The translations under genes were made by a program, and so were the position numbers. Positions 49,345 to 60,808 of a stretch of 64,000 bases of DNA are shown here, one piece after another. The notes below the pieces were generated by a model. The model saw nothing but the letters and a program-made list of their open reading frames with translations. It made no database searches and was not told the DNA's origin. This DNA comes from Jaapia argillacea MUCL 33604 (taxonomy: Eukaryota > Basidiomycota > Agaricomycetes > Jaapiales > Jaapiaceae): assembly GCA_000697665.1 (NCBI GenBank), contig KL197712.1:1658940-1722939 (forward strand), in the 5' to 3' direction. The number at the start of each line of letters is the position of its first letter. The first letter of the stretch is position 1.

Positions 49345-51385
49345 ATGGTTGCCTCATGTCAATCTTCCATCACTTCGGGCAGCCTGCTCGGTGTATCTGA
49401 TGCTTTTGGTGCCGACTACGACGATCACGGCCCCGAGGACCCCATGAGTAGCCCAGTACTCAAGAGTATCTTTATTTTCTGGATCAATCCTGTCGCCACC
49501 CTCAATGCACTTCTTCGGCCTGAACTAACTGACGCAGAGATCGCAATGGTCGAATCTCTGCCTGTCAATCGATATGTTGGCTTCTTAGATAGCGTAAGTC
49601 TTGTCATCTCTGCGATAAGATCTCCACCCATCTTCTGACCTGGTAGATCTATGGCCTGCCCTTCGACGATGATCCATTCCTGGAGTGTGACCTCTACTTC
49701 GTCTCCCAAGGAGGGCTCCAACCTACGGACCATAACAGGCTGATGGACTCCACTATAGGAGTTCCGATTTGGCCCACGACCGAGCATCCTCTCGGTCGAG
49801 AGCCCATCACGTTGACCAACCCCCTCCCTTGGCCTAACTGTTACCTTCACACCACCATATCGGCTCATTTGCGCATTTTGGCTGCGGAGTTTTTCAAGTC
49901 CAATATTCCCGCTCGCATGCCACTCTCTCAGTCGGTTCGTCTAATGTGTCTTCATAGCGAAGACCTGGAGAGGCAGAACACCTTATCTATGTCTCTGGTT
50001 GGACAAAACCCTCAAGCAACGGAGCCACGCGATGATCATCCGGTTGTGCAAACCATGTCAACTGATGAGGAGCAGCTACATTACGAGAGTAATGACTCCC
50101 AGGATGACATTGGCGATATCCTTCTGGCCATGATGACCACAAACACAAGGGATTCCAAATTACCAATGGTGGATGCATCGTANNNNNNNNNNNNNNNNNN
50201 NNNNNNNNNNNNNNNNNNNNNNNNNNNNNNNNNNNNNNNNNNNNNNNNNNNNNNNNNNNNNNNNNNNNNNNNNNNNNNNNNNNNNNNNNNNNNNNNNNNN
50301 NNNNNNNNNNNNNNNNNNNNNNNNNNNNNNNNNNNNNNNNNNNNNNNNNNNNNNNNNNNNNNNNNNNNNNNNNNNNNNNNNNNNNNNNNNNNNNNNNNNN
50401 NNNNNNNNNNNNNNNNNNNNNNNNNNNNNNNNNNNNNNNNNNNNNNNNNNNNNNNNNNNNNNNNNNNNNNNNNNTTACCAATGGTGGATGCATCGTACGA
50501 TCTCTCGTTACTGACGGAGGTGCCCGATCCTCGAGGATATTTCGAGGATAAGAAAGCACTTCAATCGTGAGTGGTCTCTTTGCTTTTCTCAGACGAGTGA
50601 TGACGTTTTCTTCTATCCGCAGGTTGCACGCAGAAATACTGCGCCGTAGAGCAGCCCTCGAGGCCGAAGAAGATGCTAGATGGGCCCAGGAGCGAAAGGT
50701 AGAAGAGGAACGTCAGCTCGCTGCCGCTTCCGCTGTTTCCCCAGGTCGCTCATCCCGAAAGACCCGTATGTCCTGACTCACTAGCAAGATTGGCCACAAC
50801 TGATCAGTATGTTTCCAGGCTACAATCTTCGACATATGTTTGCTAGGCGTAACATAACACTGGATTCTGTCATGACGGAGGACTTACGAGACGGTCCCAC
50901 CACCTCACCTAGGAGACGTGAGTCACCCACCCACGTCTATGTCTCCCTCTGCTCTCATATTACAAATCCATTCTGAAGGTCCGAAATTTTGGAATCTCCT
51001 CTCACATCCACGAGAAGGGAAGGCGAGTTATGATAGTATAGCTCCCGGTTCGTCTGGAAAGAGAGGTTAGTTTTCCTCTACATTTCTTTCGCGCTCAATC
51101 CAAGTCCCATCACGTCACTTCAGGTTCTATTTTCTCCAAACTCTTCCACTCGAACTCGGGTTCAATGGTACTCCAGCCCGAAGTAGTCACTGGAAAGACG
51201 CGAGGTGCGTTCGTTGAATCCTCATTCGGCCCCAAAGCTTCTCTTTAACCCATATCATCCCTCCAGTAGAGCCAAAATCACGTGCTCAAGGCAGGCTGAT
51301 ACTTGCCTTTCGTCAAATTCAGAGGACAATTTGGTCGCAAGGTAACGAGCCGACAACTGTTACTACCACAGTCGGAGGGGAATGA
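49345..51385 (+). CDS. B1: Y-family protein, array B copy 1 (contains an N run)
   Basis: The ATG at 49345 (MVASCQSSITSGSLLGVSDA). Core: FIFWINPVATLNALLRPELT, IAMVESLPVNRYVGFL, intron, YGLPFDDDPFLECDLYFVSQ, GVPIWPTTEHPLGREP, TLTNPLPWPNCYLHT, ILAAEFFKSNIPARMPLSQS, DDIGDILLAMMTTNTRDSKL and PMVDASYDLSLLTEVPDPRG. Exon 3 begins LHAEILRRRAALEAEEDARW (a charged helix). Four short C-terminal exons follow, to a stop at 51385 (YNLRHMFARR, KFWNLLSHPREGKA, SIFSKLFHSNSG, then IQRTIWSQGNEP). Positions 50183-50474 are N; the flanks overlap by 23 bp, and joining them restores one open frame. Function unknown. Confidence 0.65.
50183..50474. other. Assembly gap (292 N) inside B1
   Basis: A run of N. The sequence 50160-50182 before it equals 50475-50497 after it, so the two contigs overlap and the gap is probably artificial. 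Confidence 0.95.
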
Positions 51386-51787
51386 TAGCCTGGACATTGT
51401 TTATGATTACTATAAGTATGTATTTGGTACACTGTTGTCTTCAAGTTTAGCCGAACTGTGGTAGCCTGCGATATGAAACAAGGGTGTGATTCTTATACTT
51501 ATGGTATCAGGGAGTTTAGATCGTGAAGGATGGTCAGCGAATCCCCACTTTTGCTGATGGTGTGGCGTGGACCAACCTGGACCCACAGACCGAAAGTTGA
51601 CAACGTTGACCACTCACCGTGACTACTGACTGCAATTCAAGTTCTTGTCTTGTCCTAATTGTTGCATCCGTCATGAATCCACTGCTTTTGTTCGACTTGA
51701 AGTCACTGCAAACACAATATCACATCGACCACATCTAGTCCAGTGAAAGCGACCGATTTCCCGTTCACACCACCCCTCACGCTCACC
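51386..51787. other. Spacer between B1 and B2
   Basis: The shortest spacer (about 400 bp), apparently free of insertions. It starts tagcctggacattg and holds the gttgacaacgttgac motif and the leader before B2. It serves as the empty-site reference for the inserts in the next two spacers. Confidence 0.55.
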
Positions 51788-53528
51788 ATGGTTGCCTCTT
51801 CTCGATCTTCCCTCGGCTCTGGCAGCCTTGTGGATCTGTCCAGTGATAATTTGGATGTCGACTCCGACAATCATGGCCCCGAGGAGCCCATGAGCAGCCC
51901 AGCGCTCAAGAGCATCTTTGTTTTCTGGATCAATCCTACTGCTACTCTCAACGCACATCTTCGGCCTGAACTGACTGACGCGGAAATTGCAATGGTCGAG
52001 TCTCTGCCTGTCAATAGATACGTTGGCTTCTTGAACCGCGTAAGTCTTGTATCATCTGTCCATAAGACATCCATTCATTCTGCTTGGTAGATCGATGGCA
52101 TCCCTTTTGATGATGATCCATTCCTAGCGTGTCGTCTCTACTTCGTCACACAAGGACTCCAGCCTACAGACCATAATCGGCTCCTTGACTCCACTATGGG
52201 AGTTCCGATTTGGCCCACTACTGATCATCCACTAGGTCGAGAGCCCCTTAGGCTGACCAACCCCCTCCCCTGGTCCGACTGCTACCTCCACACCACCGTA
52301 TCGGTTCATTTGCGCATCTTGGCTGCCGAGTTCTTCAAGTCCAATATTCCTGCTCGCATGCCACTCTCTGAGTCGCTTCGCCTAATGTCCATTCAAGCGG
52401 AAGACTTGGAAAGGCAGAAAACCTTATCTGAGTCTCGGGCTGTCCAAGTCCCGAAAGTAGCGGAGCAACACAACGATCAACCCGTTCTGCAAACCATCCC
52501 AACTCACGAGGAGCAGCCACGGTACGAGAGTGATGACCCCCAGGATGACATTGGCGACATCCTCCTGGCCATGATGACCACCAACACAAGGGATTCCAAG
52601 CTGCCGATGGTTGATGCATCGTACGATCTCTCGTTACTGACGGAGGTGCCCGATCCGCGAGGGTTCTTTGAGGATCAGAAAGCTCTCAAATTGTGAGTGG
52701 TCTCCCTGTTTTTCCTCAGAGAGGAATAGCTGATAGTGTAGCTTTTCTTCCATTTTTAGGCTTCACGCAGATATTTTGCGCCGCAGGGAAGCTCTCGAGG
52801 CCGAAGAAGACGCTCAATGGGCCCAGGAGAAAAAAGCGGAAGCGGAGCGTCAGGATGCTGCCTCCGCTCCTTCCCCAAGCCACCCACCCCGAAAGACCCG
52901 TATGTCCTCACCCGTCAGTGAGCATTGCTAGGGCTGATCTCTCTCCGCTTTCAGGCTACAACCTTCGAGACATATTTTCCAAGCCTCGAATAATACCGGA
53001 TTCCGCGATGACGGAGTCCTTACGAGATAGTCCCGCCACCGTACCTAGGAGACGTGAGTCGCCCAGCCACGTATATGTCTGCCTCCGGTATCAAATCACA
53101 ACTCCATCTTGAAGGTCTGAAATTTTGGCAGTTCATCTCACATACACGAGAAGGGAAGGCAAGCTATGATAGTATGACTCCTAGTTCGTCCGGAAAGAGA
53201 GGTCAATCTTCCGCTCCAGTTCTTTCACGCTCAATCTAAGTCCCATAAAGTCACGTCAGGTTCTATTTTGAACAAATTATTCCACTCGAGCTCGGGTTCA
53301 GCGGTACACCAGCCCGAAGTAGTCGCTGGAAAGACACGAGGTGCGTTCATCGAATCCTCATTCGGACCCAAAGGCTAAAGCTTCTCTTTAACCTATCTCA
53401 TCTCTTCAGTAGAGACAAAACCACGCGCCCAAGGCAGGCTGAGACTTGTATTTGGTGAGATTCAGAGCACAATTTGGTCGCAAAGGCACGAACCGACAGC
53501 TGTTACTACCACGGTCGGAGGAGAATAA
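51788..53528 (+). CDS. B2: Y-family protein, array B copy 2
   Basis: The ATG at 51788 (MVASSRSSLGSGSLVDLSSD), preceded in frame by a leader with another Met at 51743. Core as in B1: KSIFVFWINPTATLNAHLRP, then IDGIPFDDDPFLACRLYFVT, HPLGREPLRLTNPLPWSDCY, VDASYDLSLLTEVPDPRGF. It is the most diverged of B1-B3. Exon 3 is LHADILRRREALEAEEDAQW. The C-terminal exons are YNLRDIFSKPRIIPDS, KFWQFISHTREGKASY, SILNKLFHSSSGSAVHQPEV, then VETKPRAQGRLRLVFGEIQS, stop at 53528. All junctions join in frame. Function unknown. Confidence 0.68.
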
Positions 53529-54473
53529 TAGCCTGGACATTGTTTATGATTACTATATGTATCAGGTACACTGTTGTCTTCAAGTTTAGCCAAACTGCAC
53601 TAGCCTGTGATATGAAACAAGGGTGTAATTCTTGTACTCAAGATAGTTCAGCGTGAAGAAGTCAAGTGTGGCGTGGACCAGTGTGGACCCACAGACCAAA
53701 AATGTTGAAAAATACATTTATAGTATGACAGTATTTTTCATCAAATATTCCTGTATCCAACTTCGGGGAATTCGATAACTTTCGACCCTCCAAGTTCAAC
53801 TTTCAACTTCTCACTAAGAACATCAGCAGCTGCGTCGCTTGATACTTTCCACCTGACGGATCATCACTACAGCAAGGTAACAGAGGCCCTCAACCCATCC
53901 TTTGATACTTTTTCTGAACTGGAATTTTCCTTGCAACGCGTTTGAACCATTTTGAGGCCCCAATTGCCACTTTAGGCAAGACGAGAGCCTGTTTTAGACT
54001 TATAATATCGAAATACTTTTTTCAGAAAATTCAGGTGGTGTCAATATGGTGCTTCCAACAAGCATCGACACCGAAGTCTCTGAATGATTCTACCTCGTCT
54101 GCCAAGATGGAGGGTACAGCACCCCGCATAACATGAGTACGAGGAGCGACAATGTTGGGAGTGGACAGTGGAGTGTGCAATTGCACCCTCGCGCACGTGG
54201 CAGTCGAAAGTCGCCCAGTCGTTGGGGGACGGCCGTGAAAAGTCCCTAGATCTCCAAAAAGTGGAATTTTTGTTGAAAAATACATTTATAGAACGTTGAC
54301 AACGTTGATCACCCACTACTGGCTGCAATTCACGTTCTTGTGCTTGTCCTAATTGTTGCATCTGTCATGAATCCACTGCTTTTGTTCGACCTGAATTTAC
54401 TGCAAACAGGATATCATGTCGACCCTATAGGGTCTGTAGGCTACCGATTTCCCTTTTCACACCACCCCTCGCC
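53529..54473. other. Spacer between B2 and B3 with a 589-bp insert
   Basis: The flanks match the B1-B2 spacer. The middle (53703-54291) is an insertion listed separately. No gene is supported. Confidence 0.55.
53703..54291. mobile_element. 589-bp insert bounded by perfect 21-bp direct repeats
   Basis: The 21-bp ends 53703-53723 and 54271-54291 are identical and in the same orientation (tgttgaaaaatacattt...). The corresponding place in the B1-B2 spacer (cagaccgaaagttgaca) lacks both the repeat and the interior. The interior has no long open frame. The repeat is not part of the empty site, so it is not an ordinary target duplication. Confidence 0.65.
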
Positions 54474-56193
54474 ATGGACGTCTCTTGCCAGTCTTCCATT
54501 GCTTCTGGCAGCCTCATCGATGTATCTGATGCTTTGGATGCAGAATACGACGATTACGGCCCTGAGGAGCCCATGAGTAGCCCAGTGCTCAAGAGCATCT
54601 TCGTTTTCTGGATCAATCCTGTCGCCACTCTCAATGCACTTCTTCGGCCTGAACTAACTGACACAGAGATCGCAATGGTCGAGTCTCTGCCTGTCAATAG
54701 ATATGTTGGCTTCTTGAATAGTGTAAGTCTTGTTGGGTACGTGATAAGATCTGCACTCATCTCCTGACTTGCTAGGTCTATGGTCTGCCCTTCGACGATG
54801 ATCCATTCCTGGAGTGTGACCTCCACTTCGTCTCCCAAGGAGGACTCCAACCTACGGACCATCATCGACTGATCGACTCCACGATGGGGGTTCCAATTTG
54901 GCCTACGACCGAGCATCCATTGGGTCGAGAGCCTATCACGTTGACCAACCCACTCCCTTGGCCCAACTGTTACCTTCACACCACAATATCGGCTCATTTG
55001 CGCATCTTGGCTGCGGAGTTTTTCAAGTCCAATATTCCCGCTCGCATGCCATTCTCCCAGTCGCCTCACCTCAGGTCCCTTCATACGGAAGACTTGGGAA
55101 GGCAGAAAGCCTTATCTGCTTCCCGAGTTGTCCAAGTCCCTCAAGTAGCGGAGCAGCACAACGATCGGCCCGTTCTGCAAACCACGCTAACTCACGAGGA
55201 GCACCTATCTTACGAGAGTGATGACCCCCAGGATGACATTGGCGACATCCTTTTGGCCATGATGACCACAAACACAAGGGATTCCAAATTACCAATGGTG
55301 GACGCATCATACGATCTCTCGTTACTGACGGAGGTGCCCGATCCTCGAGGGTACTTCGAGGATAAAAAAGCGCTTCAATCGTGAGTGGTCTCTTTGCTTT
55401 TCTCACACGAGTGATGACGTTTTCTTCCATCCGCAGGTTGCACGCAGAAATACTGCGCCGTAGAGCAGCCCTCGAGGCCGAAGAAGATGCTGGATGGGCC
55501 CAGGAGCGAAAGGTGGAAGAGGAACGTCAACTCGCTGCCGCCTCGGCTGTTTCCCCAGGTCGCCCATCCCGAAAGACCCGTATGTCCTCACCCACCAGCA
55601 AACACCATTACGACTCCTCACTAAGTTTCCAGACTACAATCTTCGACACATATTTGCTCGGCGTCACATAACGCCGGATTCTGGTATGACCGAGGACTTA
55701 CGAGACGGTCCCGCCACCTCACCTACGAGACGTGAGTCACCCACCATCGTCTACGTCTCCCTAATCTCATATTACACTCCATTCTGAAGGTCCAAAATTT
55801 TGGGATTTCTTCTCACACCCAAGAGAAGGGAAGGCGAACTATGATGGTATGGCTTCCAGTTCGCCTGGAAAGAGAGGCTAGTCTTCATCTACAGTCCTTT
55901 CGCTCGATCTGAGTCCCATCACGTCACTTCAGGTTCTATTTTCACCAAATTCTTCCACTCGAACTCGGGTTCAATGGTACTCCAGCCGGAAGTAGTCACT
56001 GGCAAGACGCGAGGTGCGTTCATTGAATCCTCATTTGCCCAAAAACATCCATTCAGCCTATCTAATCTCTTCAGTAGAGCCCAAATCGCGTGCTCAAGAC
56101 AGGCTGGGACTTGGTTTTCGTCGGATTCAGAACGCAATTTGGTCGCAAGGTAACGAGCCGACAACTTTTACTGCCACGGTCGCAGGGGAATAA
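54474..56193 (+). CDS. B3: Y-family protein, array B copy 3
   Basis: The ATG at 54474 (MDVSCQSSIASGSLIDVSDA). Exon 1 ends at 54722; the intron leads to VYGLPFDDDPFLECDLHFVS. The core is HPLGREPITLTNPLPWPNCY, DIGDILLAMMTTNTRDSKLP and MVDASYDLSLLTEVPDPRGY. Exon 3 is LHAEILRRRAALEAEEDAGW, then VEEERQLAAASAVSPGR. C-terminal exons: YNLRHIFARRHITPDSGMTE, KFWDFFSHPREGKANYDGMA, SIFTKFFHSNSGSMVLQPEV, VEPKSRAQDRLGLGFRRIQN, stop at 56193. The intron after the KFWDFF exon appears to start GC (55877-55878) where B1 has GT. B3 is very close to B1 through the middle exons. Function unknown. Confidence 0.68.
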
Positions 56194-57321
56194 TAGCCTG
56201 GACATTGTTGGTGATTACTATATCAGGTACTGGTGGTACACTGTTGTTTTCAAGTTTAGCCATACTGTGGCAGCCTGCTTAATGAAACAAGGGTTTGATT
56301 CCTTGGAGCGTATTGTACAAAATATGATACAAGGTAGTACTTTGAGTGCAGTTGTTTTATGTCGTCCGATTAAATGTTGACATGGATGCCGGTGCTGCCC
56401 GTGGTGTGCGTGGCATGCGGACTCACAGACCAACAATTGGAACGTCGAACGTTGACCTCTGCTGCGTGGCTTGCGGAGTCGTGAGAATAGCAAAATCAGA
56501 GGCCTGCCACAATCGGCCGGCCTCCACGAGGGTGTATTGTCGACGAGCGGGAGAGCTAATTACACACAGTAGAGAAGCGAAGAAGAGCCATATGCAATGT
56601 AATACGGGGCGCGCAAAGTCTCAAGACAACACCAAAAGAGGGAGAGGAGGGAGGGTGACAGAAAAACTGAACGTCGAAGAGGATAAGCTAAGAGTCAATA
56701 ACTTGATTAGTATTCCAACGAGATACGAAAGAGTGGGCGAAGCCCTCACCGAACGAAGCTAATAAGGTGGAGGTGATAATGTAGATTATCTTCGAAAGAA
56801 CCTTAAAGTAGCTGTTCGAGAGAATCTCGTTAGATACAAGTCATACTTGGAGAGAGGGCGCGAAGCGCATACCTGAGCTGAGGAAAAGATCTCTGAGACG
56901 ACGAGAGACTGCCAGCAGCTCGAGATAAAGGGATTCCAAGCGAAAATGATTTTTCTCTTTACTGCTCCAGATTGGCCTCTGCTAAACGATAGCACCAATC
57001 GAAGGGCGAGAGCGACCATAATCAGAGGTGGAGCCGTCTGGGCAAGTGGAGCGATGCTCACCGAATCACCAAAATAGGAAGGATCGACGAGGAGGACCGT
57101 AAGCGGGCGCAGAGGCCTACGAAATCACACCTTACCCCTGGAACCCGCTATTACGACGACCCCTGGAGTTCCAAGTCTTGTTCTTGTCCTAATTGTTCAT
57201 CTGTCACGAATGAGTCCGCTGCTTTTGTTCGACCTGAAAGCCACTGCAAACACAATATCACGTCGACGCCATCTAGTCTGTAGGCAACCGATTTCTCGTT
57301 CACACCCCTCAGGCTCACGAT
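56194..57321. other. Spacer between B3 and B4 with an insert of about 0.7 kb
   Basis: The left end (to about 56480) and right end (from about 57165, gttccaagtcttgttcttg) match the other B spacers. Between them lies unrelated, A/G-rich DNA with two unsupported open frames (plus 56346-56762, minus 57061-56786). It shows no terminal repeats that I could find. Confidence 0.5.
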
Positions 57322-58654
57322 ATGGCTGCCTCCTCTCAATCTTCCATCGGCTCTGGCAGCCTTGTGGATTTATCTGACGGTTTGGATGCCGACTACGAAT
57401 ATCACGGCCCTGAGGAGCCTATGAGTAGCCCAGCGCTCAAGAGTATCTTTGTTTTCTGGATCAATCCTGTCGCCACCCTCAATGCACTTCTTCGGCCTGA
57501 ACTAACTGATGCAGAGATCGCAATGGTCGAGTCTCTGCTTGTCAATATTTACGTTGGCTTCTTGAACCGCGTAAGTCTTGTATTCCCTTTGTTAGGATAT
57601 CCATTCATTCTGCTTGGTAGATATATGGCCTGCCCTTCGACGATGATCCGTTCCTGGAGTGTGACCTCTACTTCGTCTCCCAAGGAGGACTCCAACCTAC
57701 GGACCATCATCGACTTATTGAATTCCCGATGGGAGTTCCAATTTGGCCTACGACCGAGCATCCATTGGGTCGAGAGCCTATCACGTTGACCAACTCCCTC
57801 CCTTGGCCCAACTGTTACCTTAACACCACCATATCGGCGCATTTGCGCATCTTGGCTGCGGAGTTTTTCAAGTCCAACATTCCCGCTCGCATGCCACTCT
57901 CCCAGTCGTCTCACCTCAGGTCCCTTCATTGGGAAGACTTAGAAAGGCACAAAACTTTATCTGAGTCTCGGGCGGTCCAAGTCCCAAAAGTAACGGAGCA
58001 ATTCAACGATCGACCCGCTCTTCAAACCATGTCAACTGATGAGGAGCAGCTCCGTTACGAGAGTAATGACTCCCAGGATGACATTGGCGATATTCTTCTG
58101 GCCATGATGACCACAAACACAAGGGATTCCAAATTACCAATGGTGGATGCATCGTACGATCTCTCGTTACTGACGGAGGTGCCCGATCCTCGAGGGTACT
58201 TCGAGGATAAGAAAGCACTTCAATCGTGAGTAGTCTCTTTACTTTTCATAGACGAGTGATGACGTTTTCTTCCATCCGCAGGTTGCACGCAGAAATTCTG
58301 CGCCGTAGAGCAGCCATCGAGGCCGAAGAGGATATTAGATGGGCTCAGGAGAGAAAGGAAGACGAGGAGTGTCAAATTGCAGCTGCAGCTGCCGCCGCCA
58401 CCACATCCCATGGAGTCTCTCCCAAGAAAACACGGTCGTTTTTAGGCAGCCGTAGACTCAGAAATATATCGAAGCAACTTCAGCAACTATTTGCTCGCCG
58501 AACATCGGCGGATTCGCGAGGTGATATCGCCTCCGTCCGTAAGAATGGCAAGTCACCTCTTCATCATTCTCTTGCTTCCGGGTCGATGACCGACTCCATA
58601 CCCAGATTCCAAACCTTGGACGTTCTTCAGGCGTACACAAGATTGGTTAGCTAG
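57322..58654 (+). CDS. B4: Y-family protein, array B copy 4, with a different C terminus
   Basis: The ATG at 57322 (MAASSQSSIGSGSLVDLSDG). The core matches B1-B3 (VFWINPVATLNALLRPELTD, YGLPFDDDPFLECDLYFVSQ, HPLGREPITLTNSLPWPNCY, VDASYDLSLLTEVPDPRGY). Exon 3 begins LHAEILRRRAAIEAEEDIRW but then diverges: an Ala-rich run (CQIAAAAAAATTSHG), SPKKTRSFLGSRRLRNISKQ, LQQLFARRTSADSRGD, and a new tail to a stop at 58654. The LFARR segment recalls YNLRHIFARR of B3, but the three following exons are not found. A splice near 58635 could add the frame 58730-59077 (MACLDFSKSGSGPLQLEALV ...). Function unknown. Confidence 0.6.
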
Positions 58655-60808
58655 CTCTGACAAGAAAGGTCCTTATCGATTCGTATTCCGCTTGACCTGA
58701 CTGCTGACCGTCAACTTCTTCACCTTCAGATGGCCTGCTTAGATTTCTCGAAGTCAGGATCAGGACCTCTACAGCTTGAAGCGTTGGTTTCTATACTACA
58801 ACATATGTTATTCTGCAAGATTGATCAATCCTATTTGACTGATAACGTTTCTCTCAGTGGAGCCGAAGCCACAATCCCAACGTCGCCTGAGGTCATGATC
58901 GATCAGTTAACCTTCATACTGAAGGTGCGATTGTTATTGCAGGACGATACTAGACTTCGTTCCATAGTAGTGATTGCTACCCGTGTACCAGACATTCAAT
59001 ACGATCTTGGACTTCAGATACCAATTCATTCCGGTTCAACAAATGTACACTCATCGGATCATGACTCGCAACGGTGAGGTTGGAGGATCTTGGAGAAGGT
59101 TAACCTTCTCGCGTTAACTGCTCCCGATGGCCTCAAGGCCGTTTGGAGAGGGGTGCGATAATGGTTCGTACTCGCGCCGGCGATGTTTAATGGTACCTCA
59201 ACTATCACCCCACGAAACGGAATGCCGGTGAGGTCAGAACCTAGCCAAAGGACATGGGACGAGGTCGACAGATACAACGGGGACGAGGTTTCCGCGCAGT
59301 CGCCGCAACAGGGTGAGATATAAGGCCCTAGTCGTCATACACGCGTGGCCTTTGTGCGAAAGCAACCTTGAGTATCCGTCATTCTCGATGATCGACCAAC
59401 AAATGAATCGACGTCAGGCGCAGTCAGGATATGAACAATGAGGCTGCTCTGAGACTAACCTACAACAAGGTTAGGTTAGAGAAGGTTGGAGGGGTAGTGG
59501 ACTTACATTGAGGTAGTACCACGATCAGGCTCGTCGCAGCGGGGGATGGAGTGGGTTTGGAGATACTGTAGCATGGCGACGGGGATCGATGCGGTTAAGC
59601 GCCGTCAGGTCCACAGAAGGGAATGACATTATTCATGAGACCAGCGCCATTTCGATGGTGTGCGCATCGTCGACAGATACAAGTCGGTGAACGAGGCGCA
59701 TGAGGAGATACATGGGTGATGACGCCACTCGGAACTTCCTAGTCTCGCGAGACTAGGAACTTCCAAGATTATCGAAAGACAGCCCTAGAGGATTCAACTA
59801 CAGTAGGACAGGCACCGAGAGGAACAGAATTGTGAACGAGGGTTACAGGCAGAAGACCGCGGAACTTCCAGGAGAGGGACAAGTGCGAGTGGGAGAATCT
59901 GGTCCAGGGCTTATACGTGAAGGTCGAACTCTGAGTATATGATGGATCCATCTGGCCTCAGAGGAGTAACAGCTCTTCAAGGCGAATTTGTATCGAACGG
60001 TGCCTCGAGAGAATAATATATTCTTGGAACGAGTTGAGAAGAAAGGGGAGGAGGTCTGAGTGTCTGGGCTAACCTGTGCGGTCACCGTAACGGGGTTCAT
60101 AGGCCTTCATTCTGCTTGATAAGGCAAGCCATGAGAGAGTAAACTGCTGAAAGGGTCGAGTGGCGGCGTCGTGATGAAACATGACACGTGCAAATAATTG
60201 ATCCTTGGACGATGCCGGGCGTTGTGGAGTCCAGGCTGTTTTGTGCCGACCAGCAAAAGGGGTGCTTTCACAACGAAATCCTGCAGAGATACATGAGTTT
60301 TGAGCTGGAGGACTTGCGATGGGGGTCAAACGTCGGGAATTGCGAAACTGGGCGCGCGGAGACGAAAAAGAGGGGAAAAAACAAATAGATTGGATGCCAA
60401 GTGGGTGAGCCAAGTGGAGACCAAATTCAAACGAAATTGGCGCCTACGTCAATCCCTTACCCAAACCTTCAGTTTCTCGCGGGGTTCATCATCTCTGCCT
60501 TCCTTATCGACCAAATCTCGAACGATAATTTGTCGTCCAGAGCCATCTCGCAGTCAGCAAACATCTTTGCCGTGGCTCTAGATTTGCCATAGCCCCAGGA
60601 CCGCAATGATGCTTGTTCGATGGAAGGAGCTGCCGCACTGTCGGAAAGCTCCACACCTCCGTATGTACCAAGGTGGCTCGCATGATATATAAGGTTGCCA
60701 ACCCGCAACGTCGTGTTCGTGTTCTCATCCAATTTTTTCCGTTTGATTCTGCCTAATACCCGATCCCAAACCCCCAGTCTTTCTTTTCTTGCATAGACCT
60801 GCATCTGA
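58655..60808. other. Intergenic, repeat-like
   Basis: The frame 58730-59077 may be a 3' exon of B4. From about 59080 to 60100 the DNA is open in scattered short frames and looks like a decayed repeat. It contains a perfect 20-bp palindrome at 59738-59757. The last 700 bp hold the promoter of the GMC oxidoreductase gene. No complete gene recognised. Confidence 0.4.
59738..59757. repeat. Perfect 20-bp palindrome flanked by ggaacttcc
   Basis: The palindrome centres on tctcgcgaga and is preceded and followed by ggaacttcc (59731-59739 and 59756-59764). A third ggaacttcc occurs near 59861. Confidence 0.85.

Noticed and set aside
49987-50559. Minus-strand frame running through the N region
   Set aside because: Mostly N, and the readable part is antisense to B1.
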